The notes under the pieces: model-generated
What the model was told of the DNA's origin: nothing
The model's input: the letters and a program-made list of their open reading frames with translations, nothing else
Databases searched by the model: none
Program-made: the position numbers and the translations under genes
Assembly: GCA_002221725.1 (NCBI GenBank)
Contig: NJFT01000056.1
Span: 124,001-188,000 of the forward strand
Direction: 5' to 3'
Source: Scedosporium boydii
Taxonomy: Eukaryota; Ascomycota; Sordariomycetes; Microascales; Microascaceae
DNA: 64,000 nucleotides
Shown here: positions 44,023 through 56,371 of the stretch, one piece after another
Layout: each line of letters begins with the position of its first letter
Position numbering within the stretch: the first letter of the stretch is position 1

Positions 44023-47000
44023 GATGAGTTGACGAAAATATAGTAAGAAGTGATTTGATATATCCCAGATAACGCTCGAAGGGCAAGGATCGATGTGTTC
44101 GGTCGTCAAGACTGGTCGTTGCAGTCGACGTCGGGATCGAGGGTCGCGTGTAAGTGTCTTCTTTGTGTGACCGTTTAAGAACCAAGACCACAATTGCAAG
44201 AAGGGAACAGAACGAAAAAGATGTATCTCTCAGGCTCTTGTCTATTAAGTGATCAATGGGAAGTCTTCGTTATATCAATGAGAAAGGGAACAATAACGAA
44301 GAAGTTATATATGTCCTGATTGATGAAGGAAGGGAAGTGAATCATCGAGTTCACCAGGAAGAAAACAGGAGGGGCGTGAATGGACCCTTGGATGTTTTAA
44401 TACAAGTAGGAATACAAAGAAACTTGACTCCGGGAGAACACCGCCGAAGACGAAGCGCAAGGGAGTAAGAGTGTGAGAGAAGTAGATTTGTCCGGGGTGA
44501 GAATCTTGACGAGGGGGGAGGGGTGTAAGTTCTGACATGGGACGGGGAAGGGTAAAAGCCACCCTGAGAACCAGCCAGCGGCGGCACAAGTGAGATGAGC
44601 TGAGGTGCATGCTCTACGCAGATGCTTCGGGATCACCATTACGGAGGAAAGAACACACCCCGGTGACTGAGGCCTTCACTTGGTCTCGAGATCTATGGAC
44701 ATCACCTCCATTGCCCTCCATTGACCTTATCGCCGTGGAGACTGTCCAACCAGACGGATACTTTTTTTTTTCTCGGCGCCGACTACATCCTGATCCGTAC
44801 ATGCTCATGCAAAAACCTGCGATGGTGACGCGTAGGTATTCACTAGATTTGTATTCAATAGGCTTTAGAGTTGGAAAACCAGGCCATTTTCAATGTTCGG
44901 GACTCCGAGACTTCTTCACCAAGGTGGAGATTCCGATCGCCGCTGCGGGGCGCAATTGAGAATCAACCAAGGAGACAGAAGAAGAAAAAAAGAAAAAGAA
45001 AACCCTCGTGTCTACCGGGCGGAAGGGACTCGTAATCAGTTTCTTCTCGTTGGTCCAATGTCGGCAACGAAGAGGGTCCCTCGAACTACACTAAGATGGG
45101 CGAGCCTATTCTCAGACACTGAGGCCGTTGTACTCCATCCACACCCCCCTCCGCCCCCCGGTCTGCTGGCCACTTTTTCCAGCTCGCGGCTCTGAGGGAT
45201 AATAAACTGCCAATCTGGAGGTCGACGATGGTGGGGCGGCGAAGTGGTGTCCTCATTCGGGGCAATAGGTTAAATAATTGATTCGTTTTTGATTGAAGGA
45301 AGAGAGCATGGAGGGACCTTGGAGGGCTGCTTTGGCGAACGGACAATCGGGGTCTTGCGCGCAGTTTCAAAACAAGACCTCGCACAAGCCAAGATGGCAT
45401 CCGGGCTCTCTCTCTTGGTTGGAGCTTTCGGCGAGGTATTGATGCTACATCGGGGTTGCTGTCTACCCAGAATGGAAACTAGGGTCCCTTCGATCCAGTC
45501 TGAGCAGTGATGACCACAGTCGTAATCGAGGTGAATGCCCGGTCTAGACCTGGCGGATCTTGTAGCAACGCAAGTCTAGTGTATTGATATCTTCGAAGTA
45601 CTTGTAAAGTTCACTAGAAAGCACCGACGACGCTAAGGGGTAGGGCTGGACAACGCCCAGCTTGCAGAAGAGAGCGTACGTGGACAGAACATCGCAATTG
45701 GTCTATGTAGCCTCAAATCCAGCGCCAACCAGGGGGGTATCAGTATCAGCATCAGTACGACCATGTTATCCAGCGTTTCAAGTGTTTTGAATGTCCTAGT
45801 CTTGGTGTTTCTTCACCCAATGGAGGGTCGCGCCTTGTCATGATTGGTTGCGCATCGGGTCGCTGGGTTTCCTGGAACAGCAATTCAGCTTTTTGTTCCA
45901 TGAATAGAGCCAGGCCAGCTCGACGGATCGGGTATGAGCAGTGAACACTTATTGTTTCCCGTTGTCTATGTATGCACTTGCTAATGCTTCCATAAGGAAC
46001 TTGGGGGCCGTTGAATTGAGGCTGGGGCAGAGAGACATTGCTGGCATCGCCTCGTTTGTATCTACCTGACCCCCATATACTATGTATAGCTGCGGCCCAA
46101 AGAATGCAAATTCGAGGCCCATCTCGTCCCGCCAAAAGGAAGAGACTGAATCCCAAAAATTGAACGGAATCGTCGTGTGTTCAAAGACTGTTCGCTGCTC
46201 CGATAATTGGGTATTATCGACCAACTTCGAAGCCACAACCGCCCGACGGCAATTACCCGCAGCAGAAGACGAAACAAGAGAAGATCGAATAAGGAAAATA
46301 GGATACCCTCCAAGATCGCCGGCCAAAGGAACTTGAGACGCGATCTATTTTACCCCAGATGCAGGAGTCAAAAGAAGAATGCCAAGGCGATCCCCAAGCG
46401 CCATCTCCTTCTAGCCTCCGCTTCTGCTTCTTTTCCTGTGCTGTAAATCGTCTGTGCCCTCCAAGCAAAGATCATGACCTGTTCTCCATTGTCTGGTTGA
46501 GGACTGCAATAATTGATTAAAGTGGCCGGATCCCTGGAATTCCCTGACCCGTTCGTCATGCCTCAAAATTTTGCTTCTTCTGTCTTTCGATGCAACAGTC
46601 TTGCATTTGATGCTGCGTGGCCGCGTGTCTTCCTGTGTACTTGTACTTCAGGCTTGTACAGACAACAGGGAGTCCAGGTTGTATCCCCAGACCAGTCAGA
46701 GTCATGTATTTCGCCATGAGAGGTTCTAGATACTCTCATTCACTCATGCAGTGATAGGTCAATGACGACTTCGCTAGCTGGCTGGTCCTGTTCCCCAGCA
46801 TTTACCGCGAGAAGAAAGCCACCAGGACGCGCAATCAGCTCCTCGTCCGGTGATAGGATGATGCCCCCACAGGAATCATCACGGACAACGGGGATTGAGC
46901 AGACAAGCATTACACTAAGCTATCAGAGTAGTGTAGACGGGGCGCAGCACACGGCACTAGTGTAGATATTCTAGCCGACCGGCCGGGCCCATGGTTCCTA

Positions 47001-47849
47001 ACTTTCCGCCACCAGGTTGAACCTAACTGTTCAAGATCGACAGGATGGGGCTAGTAAACTTCGTAAATTAGCGATGCCCTTGCATGTCGGCGGGATCGGA
47101 GAGTTTGGTAGAGAGCATCGAACAGATGTTTCCCCGAGTGCATGAGACTGAAATCGTGAAGGGAGCCACATATTTGATAGCTTGCGTAAGCTTGTTACAA
47201 CTAGCTAGACCGGACATCAAATGGGCTCACTCAAATTTCGTATGGGCGTAGTGCCAAATCGGTATGTTATCGACTTTATCACTATTACAGCTGTATCCGC
47301 TAACCTGGACCGCAACGTTAAAACACAAAGCACGGCGAGTACAAGCACGTTTATCATAGACATTCCGAACCCCGTTGACGTTGCTTACATTCAGCAGTTT
47401 GCTCATTCGTTGAAAGAGCCGCGGGATCTAGTCATCATAGTCTACTGTCTCGTGGATAAGGATCGGCTAGCTAACCAGGGTCTAGCTAACAGAGGCGAAA
47501 GGAGAATATCAATATGGATCGGGGTATCTATGCGTCCGTCGTGTTTTCGTGGAGGCGGCTCAATGGCCCGTAGCTACAGATCCTCCAGAACTGATCCAAG
47601 AATCTGCTCAGCATTGCGCGGCGTGCGTAGCCGATAAGCTGAAGTCGCACGTATGCCATCATGATATTCCAAGAACGCGATCTATCATCCGATCCAATGC
47701 ATGGTTTATACCCGTAAGATATCAGATGTAGCGCAATTCCGACGCATTGCGTCGAGACCGAGCAAAGACATGGGATCTTGCTTGAGTGAGTCGCAATCAC
47801 CATCCCCGGCGGGTCGTGCTGAGCTACGGCGATCCGTCGGGCGATGGTA
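44023..47849. other. 3.8 kb gene-poor stretch
   Basis: No supported gene. Open frames such as 138 codons at 47221-47637 (+) and 125 codons at 45949-46326 (-, opening from TTG) have no recognisable motif. T-run near 44761-44770 and A-rich stretch near 44985-45003. Confidence 0.5.
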
Positions 47850-48645
47850 CCGAAGACCGAGGCCCAACAATCCACTTTGGATGCGGCATGCTGCCAAGGG
47901 TGTCGTGTTGGGGATACACCAGCGGTGGTCGGCCGTATTCACCTAGTCCGCGAACTAAACCAAAGTGATGAAGGCCATCGTAGAGACCGGGGACGGCGCT
48001 GGCGTCCATATAGATCCAGCCTGGGTAATGCCTAGTGCAGCCTTCGAGGGAAGGATAACCGTCTTCACCCTTCCCCTCGGGTGTACAGTTCTTGCCGATA
48101 ATGGCACAAACGACTGGTGGGTTCTGCCCTTTCATGGCAATCACAGCGAACCGGCCCATTCCTGGCTCAACTAGGATCCTATCCTATTCCTCGTATGCGT
48201 CGATGGTGTCAAGGCATTCTCAATCCACATAGAGGCAGCAACTGAATCGAGGCAACTTTCGAACTCGTTCCTCGTCGACGCCAGGTCCGTCCTTCTCCAC
48301 GCTAGCCCCAGCAACCCACTCTGAGAAGAGCAATCGGACTTGGGCCTTCAGGCTTCTCTCTCGGTCCTCGATGACCGTCCAATCTTGGTAGTGGGGGAGC
48401 AATAAATCTCTTTCCAAGATGTCCAACTTGTCCATGACTTGAAGCTTTTCATCGAGTTGAGATAGCGCCGCTATTTGCATCGTCACCATACGTGCAGCGG
48501 TAGATGACGAAGCCCCAATCGTGAAAGTGCGCCTCTTGCATGTTGAAGATCAGATGGCCTAGGGTTTCTTGACCCGCGTCCCATCTTCCGATATTAATCT
48601 GGCCGAGCGTGAGCCTGTACTCTTTGGTTGTCCGCCATGGTGCCG
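47850..48645 (-). pseudogene. decayed copy of a fungal hypothetical-protein family (WGFVIYR..YGDD)
   Basis: Read on the minus strand, three pieces appear in order. Frame 1 (about 48645-48490): KEYRLTLGQINIGRWDAGQ and HFHDWGFVIYRCTYGDD. After a frame change, 48489-48220: MDKLDILERDLLLPHYQDW and VRKLPRFSCCLYVD, which ends at TGA. The same frame then reads ECLDTIDAYEE, a TAG, and after it GRFAVIAMKGQ, GCTRHYPGWIYMDASAV, PGLYDGLHHF and GEYGRPPLVYPQ down to about 47850. As I remember them, intact relatives in ascomycetes have these blocks in one frame (..IYRCxYGDD.., ..CLFVDxECL.., ..EGCTxxDVGWMYM.., ..YxRPP). At least one frameshift and two stops mark it as a relic. The role of the family is unknown to me. 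Confidence 0.65.
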
Positions 48646-48742
48646 TGACTAAGTAGGGGTTGGCTTAGAACGGCCTTCCTTTCCAGTGTTGGAGATTGTT
48701 GGCTTATGTGTTATAAATGAGAATTTGGCCCTGGATTCTCAC

Positions 48743-48842
48743 CGTCTCATGGAAGCTCAAGTGGCCGAGCGGTGACGCAGTGCTTACAAACCACTTCCGC
48801 AAGGCGCCGGCGTGGAACCCGGTCTGGTCAAACCATGAGACG
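48743..48842 (+). other. 100-nt tRNA-like structure with a 10-bp terminal stem
   Basis: CGTCTCATGG at 48743-48752 is the exact reverse complement of CCATGAGACG at 48833-48842. Between them lie TGGCCGAGCGGT (A-box-like, as in Ser/Leu tRNAs), a short AGTG/CACT stem, and GCCGG..CCGGT with a GGAAC loop in the T-arm position. The T-loop departs from TTCGAAC, so a degenerate tRNA or tRNA-derived element is more likely than a working tRNA. Confidence 0.4.
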
Positions 48843-49083
48843 TGGAGGAAATGGGAAATGGGAAAGGGAAATTGGGACTTGGGGAGGCAGAAGTGGGCAT
48901 TCTTTTTTTTGCCAGATCGTCTTTATATATCTAGGATGGACTTTTTTTTTTATTCATTCCTCTCTGCGAGAGGGATTCTCGAGTCTTCCTTTGAGGTCTC
49001 TGAGGTTGCGATGTGTCTCAGGGGAGGAGGTGAGGGGTGAGACTCGGAGAGGTTGGTGGTTCGAAACTCGTGGCAGACTTTTG

Positions 49084-49128
49084 CACCTTTTTTTTTCTTT
49101 TCTTTTTTTTATAAAAAAAAAAAAGGTG
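49084..49128. repeat. CACC-T(n)-A(n)-GGTG hairpin
   Basis: CACC, then mostly T (two C interruptions), ATA, twelve A, and GGTG. The arms are complementary over about 16 bp and would form a T:A hairpin similar in type to that at 29220. Confidence 0.6.
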
Positions 49129-50953
49129 AAATGGTGTCAAGGGCAGGGAGCATCAATTCGAGTGAGTTTCAATATTACCGTTCTCTCTTTCTCCCGCAAC
49201 AATGGAAAAGGTACTGATAACTTGAACTGGCCGAGAATTGAAGAGAAGAACATCATCGATACAAACACCAACCGCTGCTGAGAAATCGTTGGGAAAGCTC
49301 AGGCCATCGAGACAAGAAGTCTTCTTCATCAATGATTGGAAGACGCATCCAGTTTTCCCCAAGCCCATCTCCACTACACCAACATCTTGCTTGGACGGTC
49401 CTGAACTGCAGATGCCGGGAAGTTCACACCAGCGGAGACTTGGTATGAGAAGCAGATGAAGAATCGACGACGAACCGACGCAAACCTTCGAGAATGACGG
49501 CAGAATCCCGCATTGGTTTCAATTCAGACACCCTCTTCGGCATCGCCATGCCCCGGACAAAGGCGAAGAAAGAAAAGCAGCATCCGTCGTCGATCTTGCA
49601 GGGAGCGGGACACACGCATAATATATGATCTTCACTGGGACCTATGCGAGACCCCAGCCTGTTGTTGCTTGGCTACTTTCGCGTCTTCGGAGTTCGGGTA
49701 CCGTACCGGCCTTTGGTAGATCGGTGCACCGCCACCACATCAACGCATCGCTGGCCCCGAGGAGTTGCGAGGTCATAATGCGTTTTTCACATTGCTATGC
49801 ATTCCCCTCGACGGAAAACCGGGGCGTGCACACCATCCCGGAATAGCTCCATCAACTGAGCAAGTCAGACAGATACGCGGAGACGGGAACTGTTGGCCGG
49901 GATGTAATTAGAGGCTGACGGCTGGGGCGGGCTGGCATGAAGGACCGCGAGTCCTCGAGATCCCTCCTCTCCAAGCCCGTTTCCGTCGACCTTGTTCTGT
50001 CCAATTCGGATCTCACAGGGCTTTGGGCGACAGCCTTTCTTTGCCTGATATTCACCGACCGGTGGAACCGGAAACCGGGCTTTTTCGAACAGGTACTAAG
50101 CGTTCCTTAACGAAGCCTTGGCGGCCTCTTACCTACCCAGTTCCGCCACGCTCACCCTGTCTCCCGAGTCCGGGCAAATCGACCGTCTTTACCTCCGAAC
50201 CGGTAAAGAGGTTTCGGTACCGCTTCTCATGAAGAATACCTTGTACTTATCCGCAAGAACGTCTGGAACATGTTGAAGGACGGATGAGTCTAGAGGCGAA
50301 CTCACAGCAAGCCGACCTCATGATTGCCGTAACCACATAAAATGAGAAAGGGAATTATAAATCCCGGTTCTACCTTTTCGCACTTCCTAGAAGGCTGAAA
50401 TCCTGCCGTTCCCACCGCCTGATAACACGAATGTCTTCCGCCGCGCTTAATCCAGGCGCCTTTCCAGGCGAGGCAAGCGGAATGTACTTCGTACAGCAGT
50501 CCAAACAGACTGCATGCGATAGAAACATGTTATCCGTTTCGCAACCGATATAGATGCTGAGCAGGGCCCTGGTGGAATATATCCGTATTGATATGACTGC
50601 CTGGGGAATTGCGCTCACACCTTCCTCTTTCATCTATCTCAGTTGTTGGGTCTGTCGATTGATGGTTCTTGTTCTCATTGGTCCGACAAAGGGTCCTCGA
50701 TCCCGTCATTCACGAGTAGGATTCTTGTGCAGGCGGGTTAATAAACGAGACCAGGCATCAACATTTCGCATGGCACAGCAATGCTACTATCGGATGGGCT
50801 CCCGGAGGGTTAATAGACGACATTTCCATCAACAAACTTGACATCTGCTTCCTACGCTAGACAATTCTTCGTCTTTTATTAAATGTGAAAGATACGAGAC
50901 AGCCGAACCCAGAAATCCGTCAGCCGGGAGGCAGAGAACAAGGGATTGTTCGG

Positions 50954-53900
50954 ATGACTTCAAAAATGGATCCCAGAACTTGTTTGAACGACGACTCTCT
51001 GGGGCCGAATGTTCGAGGATGTCGCGATGACTTCGACTTCACTTTGGTGTTTGAGAGGTTGTGCTTTGCGGTTATCCCGGGATCCGTTTTCATTGCGCTA
51101 TGCCTGGCAAGGTTGGCATACCTGTATCAAAAGCCTCGTGTCGTCCTTGGCACATTTTTTCAGTTCACAAAACTCGTAGGTTTTCCTCTAAGTCTAAGGG
51201 CAGGAACTTGATATGTCTAATAGCATCGTGCTTAGGCTGTTATCATCGTCTACGCGACCTTGCAATTCTCGCTTCTGATTCTCCTTACGGTGGGTCATGG
51301 CAGGGTTGGTAATGGCCTATCCATCGCCGCCACAGCGGTTTCTCTTGCCGCGGCTCTGTTCATGCTCGCATTGTCCTATGCCGAGCATTCGAGGTGTCCA
51401 CGGCCCTCGATTCTTCTCAACGCCTATGTCCTCCTCACTCTCCTCTTCGACATCGCTCAGACCCGGACGTCCTGGCTCGTCGCAGCCAACCTGCAAGATG
51501 CTATCTTCGCACGGCTCTTCACATCGTCGGTTGTAGCGAAAGCCTTCTTACTTCTCCTCGAAGCGCAGAGGAAGTCACGGTGGGTGCGATGGGACGCTTC
51601 CGAGCACAGTCCGGAAGAGTCAAATGGCCTGTTCGGCCTGAGTGTGTATTCATGGCTCAACACACTCTTTCTGCGTGGCTACAGAACCGTTCTCTCTCTT
51701 GAGGACTTGTACCCTCTGGATCCTAGCATGGGCACCGATACTTTATTCCCGAAGTTCCAGCGCCAAATCCATTCACCGAGTTATCGTCCGGCCAGGTTTG
51801 CACTGGCAAAAGCCCTTGCCAGGGCCCTCGCCGTCCCGTGGCTGTTACCTATCGCTCCTCGAGTGGCACTAATCGCGTTCAAGTTCATGCAGCCCCTTTT
51901 CTTGGAGAGGCTGCTTGGATATCTTCAAGAATCCCAAGCGGCGGACGAACCAAACCACAACATCGGCTACGGGCTGATCGGAGCAGCCTTGCTCATATAT
52001 GTAGGCATGGCAGTGTTCGGCGCATTTTACCAATACTACAAGTTTAGGGTCCTCTACATGGTCAGAGTCTGCCTAGCCTCGGCCATTTACAAAAAGACGA
52101 CGGAAGCGAAATTGACGGCAGGCAGCGACGGAGCCGCACTTACTCTCATGAGCACCGATGTCGAGAGGGTCGTGCGCGGCTTCTACGCAATCCACGAACT
52201 CTGGAGTAGCATGATCGAGGTTGGGATCGGCTGCTGGCTGCTTCAAAGACACTTAGGCGCCGCCTTCGTCGCCCCCATAGTGACCATCCTGATATGCACC
52301 CTCGGAATAACGTGGATTTCCGGCTATGCTGCAAAGCGCCAGAGGGAGTGGATGGGGGTGATTCAGAAACGTGTCGGCTTAACTACCACCGCCATCAGCA
52401 CCATGAAAGGTCTCAAGATTACCGGCATGGTAGGCCACGTCGCCGACAAAATCCAGTCCCTTAGGGCTGCCGACATCAAGGCAGGAAACAAGTGGCGCAT
52501 AGTTATCCTCCTTACTGCCATAATTGCCATGGCACCTCAAGCTTTGTCGCCGGTTTTCACTTTTGCTGTGACGTCCAGAACCTTGGATACTACTACTATT
52601 TACACTTCGATGTCATACCTGTTGCTTCTCGCCGCGCCGCTCTCGGTGCTGTTGCAGACTTTTCCGGGGCTAGTCGCTTCTTTTACGTGCTTGACAAGAA
52701 TCCAGAATTTCCTCGAGGCAGACACTCGCGTGGACTACAGGAAATTCGCCTACTCCGGACTTGGGGAGTTGAAGCCCAGCGGTGATAAATCCTCTACTGA
52801 TTCAGCATTTGAGAGGATCGAACGGGTCGATGATACTGCAGCGGGTATCCTTAAAACTACCAAGTCGGCCAAAACCAATTCGGAAAAGCAAGAGCTCATC
52901 GCCGAGGTGGCGCCAACCATGGCGGTCAAGATATCGAATGGGAGTTTCGGTTGGACGGCCGGGAAGATGTCGTTGTCGAATATCAATGCTACGATTCCCG
53001 CTGGCAAGTTGACTATGGTTGTGGGCCCAGTAGCTTCTGGCAAGTCTACCTTTTGCTACGCTCTTCTTGGGGAGATGCCCTACTCAAGCGGTGAAGTTAC
53101 ATGGACATTGGGCGAATTCGGATCCGAGCCTAAGTCGGGCCGTAAACAAGGACGAGGTTGTGGGGGAGGAGGTGCAGGCTTCTGTGAACAGAACCCCTTC
53201 CTTCTAAACGCAACCCTTAAGGAGAACATCATCGGCTTCTCCTCCTTGGACCAGTCCAAGTACGACGCAATCATCGACGCTACGAGGCTTGGCATCGATG
53301 TGTCACAGATGCCGTCCGGCCACGATACTCGGATCGGCAGCAATGGAATCATGCTTAGCGGGGGACAGAGGCAGCGCGTCTCTCTTGCCAGAGCTCTGTA
53401 TCTCGAGTCCAATTTTGTCGTTTTCGACGACATCCTTAGTGGCTTGGATAGTGATACTGAGACCGAGGTCTTCAACCGTGTCTTCGGACCCGATGGAATC
53501 CTCCGACGCCGTGGCGCCACCGTCGTGTTATGCACACATTCGATACGACACCTTCCAACTGCGGACCACATAATTGCTCTCTCTCCCGACGGCCGACTTA
53601 TTGAAGAAGGAAGCTTCCAAGACCTCATGCAGAATCAGATGTATATACAGAGTCTTGGTGTCGAAGCTTCCGATTCGGACTCATCTAAGTTGGGCTCCAA
53701 CATAGAGGACGAAGAGGGTGGGAACCCGAAGCCATCCGACTCGTCTCAGCCGATGGGCAAGAAGTCTGAGAAACCTAAGGTCCTAGCACATCACCTGGAC
53801 AAGGCTAGACAGATGGGCGACTGGAGGGTATACTCCCACTACTTTGGCGCAGTTAGCAAAAGTATGCTTCTGGTTATACTTATTACTGGCATCCTTTACG

Positions 53901-55964
53901 GCTTTGGGGACAACTTCTCTACTATCTGGATGGGATATTGGGCCGCGGATACCCTATCGCGAGACAACTCCTTTTACATTGGAATATTTGGTCTCCTTCG
54001 GACATCCCAGCTCATATGGGTCGGGCTCTCCGGCGTCGCCATCCTCATCTCGCTAGTCACTCTTACTGGCACGGCCCTGCACAAGAACGCGCTTCGAACA
54101 GTTATCACGGCCCCGCTAAGCTTCTTCACCAACACCGATACCGGTATCGTTACGAACTTGTTCTCGCAAGACATGACGCTGATTGACGGCGAGTTGCCCG
54201 GTTCTCTTCTCAACATGTCGTTTATACCATTCAGTCTTGTCGGCGTGGCATGCGTTATTGCCGTTGCGACACCGTATCTTGCTTCTAGCTACCCGGTGCT
54301 CGTGTTCATTCTTTACATGCTTCAGAAGTTCTATCTGCGGACATCCCGCCAGATGCGGCTCCTTGATCTGGAGGCGAAAAGCCCACTCTAGTAAGAAGTT
54401 TTTCGACTTTTCAAACTATGTCGCGGTTACTTCTCTCTTTTTTTTTCTCTCTCTCGCTTTTCCTAACGGGCATACAATTTAGTTCACACTTTATCGACAC
54501 AATCAAAGGCGTCGCCACCATCCGGGCCTTCGGGTGGTCCCAGCCAAACCTCGTCCACAACAATGGCCTCCTCAACACGTCCCAGCGTCCAGCCTATCTC
54601 CTCGCCATGATCCAGCAGTGGCTCGCCGTTGTGCTGCAGCTCATCGTGGCCGCCATCGCCGTCATTCTCGTTTCCCTGGCCACGCAGCTCTCCGCGTCGG
54701 CGGGATTCGTTGGAGCGTCGCTCGTGATGCTGATCAACTTTGGCGAAACTCTAACTCATTTGATTATCACCTACACCATGCTCGAGACTTCCATAGGCGC
54801 TGTGGCCCGACTTAAAACGTTTAGCGAGGTGGTGAAGCCTGAGGACCTGCCTGGTGAGGATGTAAAGCCGCCGGAGGAGTGGCCTTCGAGAGGCGCCATT
54901 GAGATTCGGGACGTTTCTGCCTCGTATGAGTAAGTTTTTGGCTATATTGTGTTAAGTATGATCAAAGTTCTGACAGGTATGCGTCCGTCTGGTTTCAGCG
55001 TTGGACAACCGGATTTGCCTCGAACTGAAGATGATGAGAAAAGCTCAAAGGTGCCAGACACTATGGCTATTCGGAACCTCTCAGTATCCATTCAGCCTGG
55101 CGAAAAGGTTGCCGTTTGCGGTCGAACTGGAAGGTTAGTATTGACTCATTCTTTACCTATTTGGCATGACATGCTTGAAAAGTTTTCTGCTGACCACTGC
55201 TCTTTTCGCAACTTCGTTATGCGTGCAGTGGAAAATCTTCGCTCTTCCTAGTCCTCGTCAGACTTCTCGACCCACTCCCCGGATGTGCAGAGAACATCAC
55301 AATCGACGGCCTTGGCCTCCACCGTGTCGACCGCGCCACCCTCCGCCAGCGCATCATCGCCGTGCCACAGGATCCCGTATTCCTTCCCGGAGGAAACTCG
55401 ATTCGCGCGAACCTGGACCCTCTGGGCATGGCGTCAGACGATGAATGCCTCGATGTGTTGCGTATCGTTCAGCTGGAGGGCTTCGTACGCGAGGCCGGTG
55501 CTGCGGCTGCTGCTGCTGCTGCTGCTGCTCCCACAACGGAGGCTAGCTCCGCTCGAGAGCCCAGGGACACAGCAACAGCGGAAGACTTAAGCGCCGAGAT
55601 GAAGGCCGAGTCGTTCAGCTCAGGCCAGAAACAGCTTTTCAGCCTAGGCAGGGCGATTCTCCGGCGTCGCGTACGCGACAGGAGAAGCGGGAAGAACGGA
55701 GGCGGTGGCGGCATTTTGCTTCTGGATGAGGTGAGCTCCAGCGTTGACCGCGACACGGACAGGGCGATGCAGGACCTCATTAGGAGGGAGTTTGCGAGCT
55801 ACACCGTCGTCATGGTGTCGCACCGGCTGGAGATAGTGGTGGAGTATTTTGATTCCGTCGTGGTCCTGGATCAAGGGACCGTCGTTGAGACGGGTCGGCC
55901 AGCGGAGCTTGTGGAGGTGGAGGGGAGCAGGTTCAGGGATCTTTGGTTGTTGGCAAAGCACTGA
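50954..55964 (+). CDS. ABC transporter, ABCC (MRP) type full-length exporter
   Basis: About 1564 aa from exons 50954-51175, 51236-54390, 54483-54929, 54999-55133 and 55229-55964. Layout: an N-terminal TMD0 with about five spans (from FERLCFAVIPGSVFIALCL), TMD1, NBD1, TMD2, NBD2. NBD1: Walker A GPVASGKST (~671), Gln loop in FCEQNPFLLNA, signature LSGGQRQRVSLARAL (~781), Walker B FVVFDD with Asp in place of the catalytic Glu. NBD2: Walker A GRTGSGKSS (~1318, split by an intron), signature SSGQKQLFSLGRA (~1448), Walker B ILLLDE with Glu, H-loop VMVSHRLE. The unequal NBDs fit MRP proteins. Substrates in this class are glutathione conjugates, drugs or secondary metabolites; none can be named. NBD2 carries an Ala run at 55500. 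An alternative start is the ATG at 50966. It lies in a gene-poor region flanked by two relic genes. Confidence 0.92.
55500..55529 (+). repeat. GCT microsatellite coding for ten alanines
   Basis: Nine GCT and one GCG codons inside NBD2 of the ABC transporter, between the Gln loop and signature, in a segment (to about 55605) that is poorly conserved and rich in Ala, Thr and Glu. Length variation between strains is likely. Confidence 0.85.
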
Positions 55965-56371
55965 TGGAGAATTTCTCTCTTGGTGAATATGGATTTGTCT
56001 CTTTTACTACCTCTGTACCTTTGCAAGAGCATTACTTAGGACCGTCTCTGCAATGCAGCTTGACAGCAACTCTTCGACCGAATGTCGTGTATGGAGACGA
56101 TGCCGACGGTGACGAGGCGCTCCCACCCCTGACGCGTAGCTCTGAGTGGAAGTAGGTGGTCTGGAGACGACCCGCCATGATTGCGCCGATATTCTCGAGT
56201 AGCAGCAGCCCGGATATCAAGGCAGTTATAGAACCCCAGGGCGACGATTCAAAGAGGAATACCTTCGGTAAATAGCCAGCTTCTCAGCTGCGAGGCAACT
56301 TAAGCTCAACTTATACATAACAAGAAGTTGGCGAACTTATGATTAAAACGTTCCTTCTTCAGCTTTCATTC
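55965..56371. other. intergenic, ABC transporter to relic gene
   Basis: 407 bp; 3' flanks of two convergent genes. No motif seen. Confidence 0.45.

Larger units (their letters stand above)
48646..50953. other. 2.3 kb gene-poor stretch upstream of the ABC transporter
   Basis: No supported gene. Holds a tRNA-like inverted repeat (48743-48842), a T/A hairpin (49084-49128), and one TACTTCGTA at 50485. The part nearest 50954 should contain the transporter promoter; no TATA box is obvious. Confidence 0.5.

Noticed and set aside
45949..46326. 125-codon minus-strand frame
   Set aside because: Starts at TTG, no motif; a later ATG leaves only a short unsupported peptide.
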